This document shows, in pieces, positions 37,585-47,468 of a DNA stretch of 64,000 nucleotides. Every line of letters starts with the position of its first letter. Within the stretch, counting starts at the first letter, position 1. Source of the DNA: Streptomyces ambofaciens ATCC 23877 (GTDB taxonomy: Bacteria > Actinomycetota > Actinomycetes > Streptomycetales > Streptomycetaceae); the NCBI RefSeq assembly GCF_001267885.1, contig NZ_CP012382.1, positions 5,629,001-5,693,000 on the forward strand, in the 5' to 3' direction. The translations under genes were made by a program, and so were the position numbers. The notes beneath the pieces are model-generated. The model ran no database searches and was not told the origin of the DNA. It saw nothing but the letters and a program-made list of their open reading frames with translations.

Positions 37585-39003
37585 GTGGCCAGCACATCGC
37601 AGGCACCCCAATCAGGAGCCAGAGCGGCTCACCCCGAACATCTCGGGCACGTCATCTTCATCGCGGCGGCGGCCGCCATGGGCGGTTTCCTGTTCGGCTA
37701 CGACAGTTCCGTGATCAACGGCGCCGTCGAGGCCATCCGGGACCGCTACGACGTCGGCTCCGCGGTGCTGGCCCAGGTCATCGCGATCGCGTTGATCGGC
37801 TGTGCCATCGGCGCCGCGACCGCCGGACGCATCGCCGACCGCATCGGCCGCATCCGCTGTATGCAGATCGCGGCGATCCTCTTCACCGTCAGCGCCATCG
37901 GCTCCGCACTGCCCTTCGCGCTGTGGGACCTCGCCATGTGGCGTGTCATCGGCGGTTTCGCCATCGGCATGGCCTCGGTGATCGGCCCCGCCTACATCGC
38001 CGAGGTTTCCCCGCCCGCCTACCGCGGCCGGCTCGGCTCCTTCCAGCAGGCCGCGATCGTCGTCGGCATCGCCGTGTCGCAGCTGGTCAACTGGGGTCTG
38101 CTCAACGCCGCCGGCGGCGACCAGCGCGGTGAGCTGATGGGCCTGGAGGCCTGGCAGGTCATGCTCGGCGTCATGGTCGTCCCGGCCGTCCTCTACGGCC
38201 TGCTGTCCTTCGCCATCCCCGAGTCGCCGCGCTTCCTGATCTCCGTGGGCAAGCACGAGCGCGCCCGGAAGATCCTCGAAGAGGTCGAGGGCAAGGACGT
38301 CGACTTCGACGCCCGCATCGCCGAGATCGAGCACGCGATGCACCGCGAGGAGAAGTCGTCCTTCAAGGACCTGCTCGGCGGCAGCTTCTTCTTCAAGCCG
38401 ATCGTCTGGATCGGCATCGGCCTCTCGGTCTTCCAGCAGTTCGTCGGCATCAACGTCGCGTTCTACTACTCCTCGACGCTGTGGCAGTCGGTCGGCGTCG
38501 ACCCGACGGACTCCTTCTTCTACTCGTTCACGACGTCGATCATCAACATCGTCGGCACCGTGATCGCGATGATCTTCGTGGACCGCGTCGGCCGCAAGCC
38601 ACTGGCCCTCATCGGCTCGGTCGGCATGGTGATCGGCCTGGCGCTGGAGGCCTGGGCGTTCTCCTTCGACTTGGTCGACGGCAAGCTCCCGGCGACCCAG
38701 GGCTGGGTCGCACTGATCGCCGCGCACCTCTTCGTGCTCTTCTTCGCCCTGTCCTGGGGCGTGGTCGTCTGGGTCTTCCTCGGCGAGATGTTCCCGAACC
38801 GCATCCGCGCCGCCGCGCTGGGTGTGGCCGCCTCCGCGCAGTGGATCGCCAACTGGGCCATCACCGCGAGCTTCCCGTCGCTGGCCGAGTGGAACCTCTC
38901 CGGCACCTACGTGATCTACACGATCTTCGCCGCGCTCTCCATCCCCTTCGTGCTGAAGTTCGTGAAGGAGACGAAGGGCAAGGCCCTGGAGGAGATGGGC
39001 TGA
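37585..39003 (+). CDS. glcP: Glucose permease of the major facilitator superfamily
   Basis: 472 residues from GTG, with GAGGAG 5 bases upstream. The frame extends back to 37528 without a site. It is a sugar:H+ symporter of the MFS sugar porter family with 12 predicted helices. Family signatures: GFLFGYDSSVINGA in helix 1; GRIADRIGRIRCM in loop 2-3; PESPRFLISVGKHERARKIL after helix 6; QQFVGINVAFYYS in helix 7; and VDRVGRKPLALIG in loop 8-9. The smc neighbourhood matches the main glucose transporter GlcP of S. coelicolor, which is induced by glucose and essential for glucose uptake there. Substrate identity is by family and context. Confidence 0.92.
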   Translation: MASTSQAPQSGARAAHPEHLGHVIFIAAAAAMGGFLFGYDSSVINGAVEAIRDRYDVGSAVLAQVIAIALIGCAIGAATAGRIADRIGRIRCMQIAAILFTVSAIGSALPFALWDLAMWRVIGGFAIGMASVIGPAYIAEVSPPAYRGRLGSFQQAAIVVGIAVSQLVNWGLLNAAGGDQRGELMGLEAWQVMLGVMVVPAVLYGLLSFAIPESPRFLISVGKHERARKILEEVEGKDVDFDARIAEIEHAMHREEKSSFKDLLGGSFFFKPIVWIGIGLSVFQQFVGINVAFYYSSTLWQSVGVDPTDSFFYSFTTSIINIVGTVIAMIFVDRVGRKPLALIGSVGMVIGLALEAWAFSFDLVDGKLPATQGWVALIAAHLFVLFFALSWGVVVWVFLGEMFPNRIRAAALGVAASAQWIANWAITASFPSLAEWNLSGTYVIYTIFAALSIPFVLKFVKETKGKALEEMG

Positions 39004-39184
39004 CCGCCCCCGCGCCCGGGGAGAAGGGCCAAGTCCCCGCTGCCCCTCTCCTCGCACTGTCCGCCGCCCCCGCTCCGGTCACCTCCGGACGGGGGCGGTG
39101 GTGTCGTACCCGCCGCGAGCCGCGGAGGCCGTCGGGCCCGCCCCGGCCCCTGCCGGTGCGCCCGCCGGCCGTCAGCGGGGCGGT

Positions 39185-39475
39185 GACTGGTCCGTGGGGG
39201 AGCCGCAGCAGGGCGGTGTCCGGTCCGTGGGGGAGTCGACGGCGGGGTCGTCGCCTGGACCGGAGGAGTCGACGGCGGGGTCGTCGCCTGGGCCGTGGGG
39301 GAGCCGATGGTGTGGTCGTCGCCGGGACGCGGAGGAGCCGGCGACGTGCCCGTCGCCCGAGGCGGAAGGAGCCGTCGACGCGTCGTTCGCCCGGTGTGGA
39401 GAGAGCCGTCGGTGCGTCCCGTCGCCCGGTGTGGACGGAGCCGTGGCGCGTTCGTCGTCGCCCGGGGCGCAGGGA
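39185..39475. repeat. Degenerate tandem repeats with a period of about 33 bases
   Basis: The clearest pair is a 27-base exact copy at 39232-39258 and 39265-39291 (start GGAGTCGACGGCGGGG, end GTCGTCGCCTGG). Related units lie on both sides with cores GGGGGAGCCG and GTCGTCGCC, decaying to the right. At least seven recognisable units. The period is a multiple of three. Confidence 0.75.
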
Positions 39476-39640
39476 CGGCGCCCGGCGCGCACGTGACGCG
39501 GGGGACCTCGACGCGCTGGTCGTGCCCACCGGCCGGGGCGTACGCGACGTTCGGCCCGGGGGAACGGCGAGCGGCGCGCCGGGCTGAGCGCGACGCCGCT
39601 GACCACGCGCACTCCCGCCCGCCGGTGAGCCGCTCGCGCC

Positions 39641-39704
39641 GGCCCCGGACACGCCGACGCCCCCTGCACCGGGTGGTGGAGGGGGCGTCGGCGTGTCCGG
39701 GGCC
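39641..39704 (-). terminator. 25-base perfect hairpin after the NCS1 permease gene
   Basis: Two perfectly complementary 25-base arms (outer end GGCCCCGGACACGCC) around a 14-base loop, 12 bases beyond the leftward permease stop codon. It is the longest perfect stem in the window and is probably a bidirectional terminator. Confidence 0.75.
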
Positions 39705-39715
39705 GGGCGGTCGGG

Positions 39716-41167
39716 TCAGACGGTCACGGTCGCGGGCCGCTCGGCACGCTCCGCGGGCGCCGCCGGGGCGGGCACCGCCGGCTTCGGGAGCACCACGTAG
39801 AGCAGACCGGAGATGACCACCGTGGCGACCCAGCCGAGGCCGTACTCGCCGATGACGTTGTTCGAGGCGAGGGGGCCGGTGAACCAGTCGGACGTCGTGA
39901 ACATCAGGCCCGCGAGCAGTCCGACGGCCCAGGCGGCGACGGCGGCGGGGGAGAAGCCGCCGCGGTACCAGTAGGCGCTGGTGCGCCCGGTGTCGGCCAG
40001 GGCCTCGCCGTCGTACTCCTTGCGACGCAGCATGTCCGCGCCGAAGACACCGACCCAGGCGGAGAAGGCGACGGCCAGCAGCGACAGGAAGGCGATGAAG
40101 GAACCCATGAAGCTGGTCGCCACCAGCATCAGCACGCCACCGAAGATCAGCGAGATGACGGCGTTGACCGAGACCGCCCAGTGCCGCGGGATCCTGAAGC
40201 CCAGGGTCTGCGCGGTGAAGCCGGCCGAGTACATCGACATCGAGTTGATCAGCAGCATGCCGATCAGCGCGATCAGCAGGTAGGGCACCGCGATCCAGGT
40301 CGGCAGGATCTCGCCGAGGAAGGAGACCGGGTCGGAGGCCGAGGCCAGGTCCGGAGTGGAGACGGCCATGACCATGCCCATCAGGACCATGGGCAGGACG
40401 ACGATCCCGGCACCGCCGATCGTCACGCCCACGATCCCCTTCGAGGAGGCCGTGCGCGGCAGGTACCGGGTGAAGTCCGGGGCCGACGGGATCCAGCTCA
40501 CACCGCCCGCCGCGATCAGGCCGACGCCCGTGATCATCGCGGCCACCGAGCCGGCGGACCGGTCGAAGACCGCCGACCAGTCGGTGTCGACGACCAGGTA
40601 GCCGAGCACCAGCACCGAGAAGGCCCCGAACAGGTACGCCGCGTACTTGTTGCACTTCTGCACGGCGTTGATGCCCAGCCCGGAGATCGCGAACGTCGCC
40701 ACGACGAAGGCGAGCAGCGTCACCATGTCCAGTACGGCGTTGGCCCGTATGCCGAACACGATGTCCAGCACGGTGAGCAGGGCGTAGGCGCCGGTCACCG
40801 CGTTGATCGTCTCCCAGCCCCAGCGGGCGACCCAGATCAGCGAACCGGGCAGCAGATTGCCCCGCTGGCCGAACACGGCCCGGGACAGCGCCATACCCGG
40901 TGCCCCGCCGCGCTTGCCGGCGATGCCGATCAGCCCGACCAGGCCGTACGAGAGGACCGGTGCGGCGCCCGCGACCACGAGGGCCTGCCAGAAGTTGAGC
41001 CGGTAGGCCACGACGAGGCTGGCGCCCATCGTGAGCAGCAGCACGCTGATGTTGGCGCCGACCCAGGTCGGGAAAAGCTCGCGGGTCCGGGCGGTGCGCT
41101 CGTCGTCGGGCACCTGCTCGATGCCGCGGGTTTCCAGGGCGCCTTCGGTCTCGGCGGTCTTGCTCAT
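39716..41167 (-). CDS. NCS1-family cytosine/purine permease
   Basis: 483 residues from ATG. It is a nucleobase:cation symporter-1 with 12 predicted helices. The family pattern is visible: RTRELFPTWVGANISVLLLTMGASL at the start, the substrate region GLIGIAGKRGGAPGMALSRAVFGQRG, and AAGGVSWIPSAPDFTRYLP in the middle. It is closest in type to CodB-like cytosine transporters. The N-terminal 25 residues are acidic and the C-terminal 25 are Pro/Ala-rich. No cytosine deaminase gene is adjacent, so the substrate stays open. Confidence 0.9.
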   Translation of the reverse strand: MSKTAETEGALETRGIEQVPDDERTARTRELFPTWVGANISVLLLTMGASLVVAYRLNFWQALVVAGAAPVLSYGLVGLIGIAGKRGGAPGMALSRAVFGQRGNLLPGSLIWVARWGWETINAVTGAYALLTVLDIVFGIRANAVLDMVTLLAFVVATFAISGLGINAVQKCNKYAAYLFGAFSVLVLGYLVVDTDWSAVFDRSAGSVAAMITGVGLIAAGGVSWIPSAPDFTRYLPRTASSKGIVGVTIGGAGIVVLPMVLMGMVMAVSTPDLASASDPVSFLGEILPTWIAVPYLLIALIGMLLINSMSMYSAGFTAQTLGFRIPRHWAVSVNAVISLIFGGVLMLVATSFMGSFIAFLSLLAVAFSAWVGVFGADMLRRKEYDGEALADTGRTSAYWYRGGFSPAAVAAWAVGLLAGLMFTTSDWFTGPLASNNVIGEYGLGWVATVVISGLLYVVLPKPAVPAPAAPAERAERPATVTV

Positions 41168-41343
41168 GTGGGGGGTCCGTGCCTCGATCGTGGGAGAAGA
41201 GGGGGCGGTCGGGACTCTACGCGCGTTGACGTGGCCTCTTCCATCGTACTTTGCTCCGACTCCTTACCTCCAGGGGCCTTTGTCCCTCGGAGGAAGACAC
41301 AAGGAGCGGCCTGAGGGGGTCCATGGCTGATACTGGACGGGTT

Positions 41344-42552
41344 ATGGACATCGTCATCCTTGCTGTAGTCATCGCCGTGGTCGTGATCGGCGCGCTCGGC
41401 GGGCTGGTCGTGGGCAGTCGCCGTAAGAAGCAGCTGCCTCCGCCGCCGCCCGCCGCACCCGACATCACCGCCCCTCCGGCCGAGCCGCATGTCGGCGAAG
41501 AGGCCGAGACGCCGCGCGACGAAACGCGCCGGACGATAGAGGAGGTCGACCTCCCGGACGGCGGCACCGCCACCGTCGAGGAGCCGCCCGTCGTCGAAGA
41601 GCTCGAGATCCCGCAGATCGAGGTTCCCGAGCCCACCGCCGGCCGCCTGGTCCGGCTCCGTGCCCGCCTCTCCCGCTCGCAGAACGCCCTCGGCAAGGGC
41701 CTGCTCACCCTGCTCTCCCGGGAACACCTCGACGAGGACACCTGGGAGGAGATCGAGGACACGCTGCTCACCGCCGACGTCGGCGTGCAGCCCACCCAGG
41801 AACTGGTCGAACGGCTGCGCGAGCGGGTGAGGGTGCTCGGCACCCGCACGCCCGACGAGCTGCGCGGCCTGCTGCGCGAGGAGCTGATCGCCCTCCTCGG
41901 CCCGGACATGGACCGCGAGGTCAAGACCGAGCCGCCCGGCAGCAAGCCCGGCATCGTGATGGTCGTCGGGGTCAACGGCACCGGGAAGACCACCACCACC
42001 GGCAAGCTCGCCCGCGTCCTGGTCGCCGACGGCCGCAGCGTCGTCCTCGGCGCCGCCGACACCTTCCGTGCCGCCGCCGCCGACCAGCTCCAGACCTGGG
42101 GCGAGCGGGTCGGCGCGCACACCGTGCGCGGCCCCGAGGGCGGCGACCCGGCCTCCGTCGCCTTCGACGCGGTCAAGGAGGGCAAGGAGATCGGCTCCGA
42201 CGTCGTCCTCATCGACACCGCCGGCCGCCTGCACACCAAGACCGGCCTCATGGACGAGCTCGGCAAGGTCAAGCGGGTCGTGGAGAAGCACGCGCCGCTG
42301 GACGAGGTGCTGCTCGTGCTCGACGCCACCACCGGCCAGAACGGGCTGATCCAGGCCCGGGTCTTCGCCGAGGTCGTCGACATCACCGGCATCGTGCTCA
42401 CCAAGCTGGACGGCACGGCCAAGGGCGGCATCGTGGTCGCCGTGCAGCGCGAGCTGGGTGTGCCGGTCAAGCTGATCGGACTCGGCGAGGGCGCGGACGA
42501 CCTGGCGCCGTTCGAGCCGGCGGCCTTCGTGGATGCCCTCATCGGCGAGTGA
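41344..42552 (+). CDS. ftsY: Signal recognition particle receptor FtsY
   Basis: 402 residues from ATG at 41344 (MDIVILAVVIAVVV). An in-frame ATG at 41323 has GAGGGG nearby and would add 7 residues. It is a membrane-bound SRP receptor GTPase. An N-terminal membrane helix (2-24), unlike E. coli FtsY, is followed by a basic patch (GSRRKKQ) and an acidic Pro-rich linker. The N domain comes next, and the G domain has GVNGTGKTTTTGKLA, DTFRAAAADQL, LIDTAGRLHTK and LTKLDGTAKGG. Its partner ffh is about 7.6 kb downstream. Confidence 0.95.
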   Translation: MDIVILAVVIAVVVIGALGGLVVGSRRKKQLPPPPPAAPDITAPPAEPHVGEEAETPRDETRRTIEEVDLPDGGTATVEEPPVVEELEIPQIEVPEPTAGRLVRLRARLSRSQNALGKGLLTLLSREHLDEDTWEEIEDTLLTADVGVQPTQELVERLRERVRVLGTRTPDELRGLLREELIALLGPDMDREVKTEPPGSKPGIVMVVGVNGTGKTTTTGKLARVLVADGRSVVLGAADTFRAAAADQLQTWGERVGAHTVRGPEGGDPASVAFDAVKEGKEIGSDVVLIDTAGRLHTKTGLMDELGKVKRVVEKHAPLDEVLLVLDATTGQNGLIQARVFAEVVDITGIVLTKLDGTAKGGIVVAVQRELGVPVKLIGLGEGADDLAPFEPAAFVDALIGE

Positions 42553-42600
42553 CGCCACCCCTGCGTACCCGGTGCCCGCACCGGACCACGCGCACGAGGA

Positions 42601-42632
42601 AGCGCCCGCCCCCGTCACCGGGGGCGGGCGCT
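42601..42632 (+). terminator. Terminator after ftsY
   Basis: AGCGCCCGCCCCCG pairs perfectly over 14 bases around loop TCAC, then CTGTCGT. It lies 48 bases after ftsY, between converging genes. Confidence 0.8.
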
Positions 42633-42670
42633 CTGTCGTGCGGATGTCCTGCGGGTGCGGGTGCAAGTGC

Positions 42671-42693
42671 GGGTGCGGGCACGGGGTGCGGGG
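42671..42693 (+). other. G-quadruplex-type motif
   Basis: Four G runs (GGG, GGG, GGGG, GGGG) separated by three-base loops TGC, CAC, TGC. Two further GGG runs lie just upstream (42653-42661). It falls in the gap between converging ftsY and the primase-like gene. The motif is visible directly; folding is inference. Confidence 0.6.
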
Positions 42694-42821
42694 AGGCGAG
42701 GGGCGCTCACCGGCCCGGCGACCTCGCCGAGGGGCCGTGCGGTCCGCACGGGGCGGGTGGGCCGTGCGAGGGGGGCGGGGGACCGTGCGGGAGGGGCGGC
42801 GCGGGCCGGGGCCCCGGAGCG

Positions 42822-43493
42822 CTAGGCCCGTGAACGGTGGGCCACGTACGCCAGGGTCCCCAGCAGCAGCCGTGCCGCCGGCGGCCTGGTCGCCGAGTCG
42901 AGGGCCGGGGGGCGGAGCCAGCGCACCGGGCCAAGGCCGGCGCGGTCGGAGGGTGGGGCGGTGACGTACGTGCCGCGGCCGAGGCCGCGCAGGTCCAGGG
43001 CGGACGGGTCGTCCCAGCCCATGCGGTAGAGCAGGCGGGGCAGCTCGGCGGCGGCGCCCGGCGCCACGAAGAAGAGTGCGCGGCCCTGCGGGGTCACCGC
43101 GACCGGCCCGAGCGGGAGGCCCATGCGCTCCAGCCGGGCCAGCGCCCGCACCCCGGCGGGCTCGGCCACTTCGATCACGTCGAACGTCCGTCCGACCGGC
43201 AGCATCACCGAGGCGCCCGGATACTGGGCCCAGGCCTCGCTCACCTCGTCCAGCGTCGCACCGGCGGGCACCTCCGGCGCGAAGTCCAGCGGGTGCGCGC
43301 CCGGTGTCGGGCAGTTGCCCCGGCCGCAGGAGCAGGCATCCGCGGCGGCCCTGGCCCCCGGCACCACGTCCCAGCCCCACAGCCCGGTGAACTCGGCGAC
43401 GACCGTGCACTCCGACGCCCGGCCGCGGCGTCGCGCACCGGACCGGATGTCGCGCATGCCCCGGGTACTGCCGATGCCGATCGTGAAGCCCAT
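42822..43493 (-). CDS. Orphan primase-polymerase (PrimPol) domain protein
   Basis: 223 residues from ATG, with GGAGG 4 bases upstream. It carries the N-terminal bifunctional primase/polymerase domain pattern found in phage and plasmid replication proteins: WGWDVVPGARA, the characteristic cysteine motif CSCGRGNCPTPGAHP, and RTFDVIEVAEPAGVRAL. In active enzymes the last region has acidic catalytic residues (DxD type); here VIEVAE and the surroundings are altered, so catalysis is doubtful. There is no helicase domain. It is conserved upstream of nsdA in Streptomyces as far as I recall. Confidence 0.75.
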   Translation of the reverse strand: MGFTIGIGSTRGMRDIRSGARRRGRASECTVVAEFTGLWGWDVVPGARAAADACSCGRGNCPTPGAHPLDFAPEVPAGATLDEVSEAWAQYPGASVMLPVGRTFDVIEVAEPAGVRALARLERMGLPLGPVAVTPQGRALFFVAPGAAAELPRLLYRMGWDDPSALDLRGLGRGTYVTAPPSDRAGLGPVRWLRPPALDSATRPPAARLLLGTLAYVAHRSRA

Positions 43494-43938
43494 GCCCCCT
43501 CCAACGGGTCCGACGCAGCGGCGGTTACGCAGCGGACGTGAAACGTGACTCTCTGTTTCCACCTCCCCATCGGGGCGCGGTTCAGACAGCGCCCGGAAGC
43601 ACTGCGGGGGGCGTGCTCGACCGCGCGCGCCCCGGTGTGCACCGTTGCACCGACTCCCGATTGGCCCCTGTCAAGTGAATCGCGCCCAGGCCACCGGGAG
43701 TTCATTCGAAGGGGTGGCGAATGGTGGCGATTCCGCAATCACCGTGGCCGGGCGCGTGATCGTAGGATTACTTTGTGTGCATGACGCCGTGGGGCACATG
43801 CACTCATGGGTATGCCGGAGGCAACTCGACTTTCCGTTCGAAGGGTGGCAACCAGCGGACGGACGGCCTCGACCACCGGCATTCTGATAGGGCTTGGCGC
43901 ACTCGGCGACAGGTGGTCTCAGGGATGGGGGCGTTCCA
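43494..43938. other. Divergent control region between the PrimPol-like gene and nsdA
   Basis: 445 bases. It contains an inverted repeat GTGCATG (43777-43783) and CATGCAC (43797-43803) with 13 bases between, and lower-GC stretches at 43660-43790 where promoters are likely. Short frames in it have no support. Confidence 0.5.
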
Positions 43939-45432
43939 GTGAGCGGCAACGGCGGAAGCGGTACGAGCGCGGGAAGCGCGTCGCACGCTGACAAGCGCCC
44001 CAACGAGCTGCTCACCTCGTGGTTCGCCCGCAGCGGCTGGTCCAAGGGCGAGCTGGCCCGCCAGGTCAACCGCAGGGCACGCCAGTTGGGCGCCAACCAC
44101 ATCTCCACGGACACCTCGCGCGTCCGCCGCTGGCTCGACGGGGAGAATCCGCGCGAGCCGATCCCGCGCATCCTGTCCGAGCTCTTCTCCGAACGCTTCG
44201 GTGTCGTCGTCTCCGTCGAGGACCTGGGCCTGCGCTCCACCCGCCCCACGCCCTCCGCGACCGGCGTCGACCTGCCCTGGACGGGCCCGCAGACCGTGGC
44301 CCTGCTCAGCGAGTTCTCGCGCAGCGACCTGATGCTGGCGCGGCGCGGCTTCCTCGGGAGCTCGCTGGCCCTCTCCGCGGGCCCGTCCCTCATCGAGCCC
44401 ATGCAGCGCTGGCTCGTCCCCGCGCCCCCGGCCGCCCCCTCCGGGCGCGAGTCCGGCTCGGCCTCGAGCGCGCGGGGGCGCCTGTCCAGGCCGGAGCTGG
44501 ACCTGCTGGAGTCGACCGCCGTGATGTTCCGCCGCTGGGACGCCCAGTGCGGCGGCGGTCTGCGCCGCAAGGCGGTCGTCGGCCAGCTCCACGAAGTGAC
44601 CGACCTGCTCCAGGAACCCCAGCCGGAGGCCACCCGGTCGACGCTGTTCAAGGTCGCCGCCGAGCTCGCCGAACTGGCCGGCTGGATGTCGTACGACGTG
44701 GGTCTCCAGCCCACCGCGCAGAAGTACTTCGTGCTCGCCCTGCACGCCGCGAAGGAGGCCGGGGACCGGCCGCTCGGCTCGTACATCCTCTCCAGCATGA
44801 GCCGCCAGATGATCCACCTCGGCCGGCCCGACGACGCGCTGGAGCTGATCCACCTCGCGCAGTACGGCAGCCGGGACTGCGCGAGCCCCCGCACCCAGTC
44901 GATGCTGTACGCGATGGAGGCCCGCGCCTACGCCAACATGGGGCAGCCCGGACGCTGCAAGCGGGCCGTGCGCATGGCCGAGGACACCTTCGCCGAGGCC
45001 GACGAGTGGGACGAGCCGGACCCCGACTGGATCCGCTTCTTCTCCGAGGCCGAGCTGTACGGGGAGAACAGCCACTCCTTCCGCGACCTCGCCTACGTCG
45101 CCGGCCGCAGCCCCGCCTACGCCTCCCTGGCCGAGCCGCTGATGCGCCGGGCCGTGGAGCTGTTCGCCGAGGACGAGGAGCACCAGCGTTCCTACGCGCT
45201 GAACCTCGTCGGCATGGCCACCGTGCACCTGCTGCACCGCGAACCCGAGGCGAGCACGGGCCTGGTCACCGAAGCCATGGGCATCGCCAGGAAGGTCCGC
45301 TCCGAACGCGTCAACACCCGCATCCGCAAGACCGTCGACACGGCCGTACGCGATTTCGGCGACCTCGGCGTGGTCGTCGACCTCACCGACCGGCTCGCCG
45401 TCGAGTTGCCGGAGACCGCCGAGGCGGTCTGA
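43939..45432 (+). CDS. nsdA: Developmental regulator NsdA (TPR-containing)
   Basis: 497 residues from GTG, with GGGG about 8 bases upstream. The N-terminus (20-90) is helix-turn-helix-like: NELLTSWFARSGWSKGELARQVNRRAR and SRVRRWLDGENPREP. A linker with WTGPQTVALLSEFSRSDLMLARRGFL leads to a C-terminal tetratricopeptide-like helical array (about 195-480), for example YFVLALHAAKEAGDRPLG and RCKRAVRMAEDTF. NsdA was found in S. coelicolor as a negative regulator of sporulation and antibiotic production. Identity is from sequence memory and gene order. Confidence 0.9.
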   Translation: MSGNGGSGTSAGSASHADKRPNELLTSWFARSGWSKGELARQVNRRARQLGANHISTDTSRVRRWLDGENPREPIPRILSELFSERFGVVVSVEDLGLRSTRPTPSATGVDLPWTGPQTVALLSEFSRSDLMLARRGFLGSSLALSAGPSLIEPMQRWLVPAPPAAPSGRESGSASSARGRLSRPELDLLESTAVMFRRWDAQCGGGLRRKAVVGQLHEVTDLLQEPQPEATRSTLFKVAAELAELAGWMSYDVGLQPTAQKYFVLALHAAKEAGDRPLGSYILSSMSRQMIHLGRPDDALELIHLAQYGSRDCASPRTQSMLYAMEARAYANMGQPGRCKRAVRMAEDTFAEADEWDEPDPDWIRFFSEAELYGENSHSFRDLAYVAGRSPAYASLAEPLMRRAVELFAEDEEHQRSYALNLVGMATVHLLHREPEASTGLVTEAMGIARKVRSERVNTRIRKTVDTAVRDFGDLGVVVDLTDRLAVELPETAEAV

Positions 45433-45592
45433 AACCCACCAGCCCCGGCCGCGGCCGGCCCTCCCGAACAGCCCGACTCGGCTCCCCCATGCCAGGTCAC
45501 TCGGAGGCCCGCCGCGGTCGGCTCATGTCCCCGGTCGGGACGATGCGCCCCATGAGGATCGCCCGGACCCGCACCCGGCAGTTCACCGGCGC

Positions 45593-45628
45593 GTAACACG
45601 CACAGCGCCTTCGTCACGGCGGCGAAAC
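45593..45628 (+). promoter_or_regulatory. GlnR-type operator upstream of amtB
   Basis: GTCAC, six bases, GAAAC at 45613-45628 is a perfect GlnR half-box (gTnAC-n6-GaAAC). A second GTAAC at 45593-45597 precedes it by 20 bases, but its GAAAC partner is degenerate (AGCGC). In Streptomyces GlnR activates amtB-glnK-glnD in nitrogen limitation through such boxes, usually spaced about 22 bases. The remaining spacer 45433-45592 shows no gene. Confidence 0.65.
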
Positions 45629-45678
45629 AACGAGGGGCCTCCACCGAAACCGCGCTGCGTCAATCTCATGGCGCATAA

Positions 45679-47427
<1,749 letters not shown>

Positions 47428-47468
47428 CGCTGCTCGCAAACACGGGAACGGGACGGGAGAGTCGCCGG

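Larger units (their letters stand above)
39004..39715. other. Gene-free spacer with tandem repeats between glcP and the NCS1 permease
   Basis: 712 bases between converging genes. Open frames exist on both strands, but they translate the repeats below into Pro/Thr/Ser or Gly/Ser strings and lack ribosome binding sites, so I do not call a gene. The right end holds a 25-base hairpin. Confidence 0.6.

Noticed and set aside
39098..39496. 132-codon frame in the glcP-permease spacer
   Set aside because: It only translates the tandem repeats, has no ribosome binding site, and the opposite strand is equally open.
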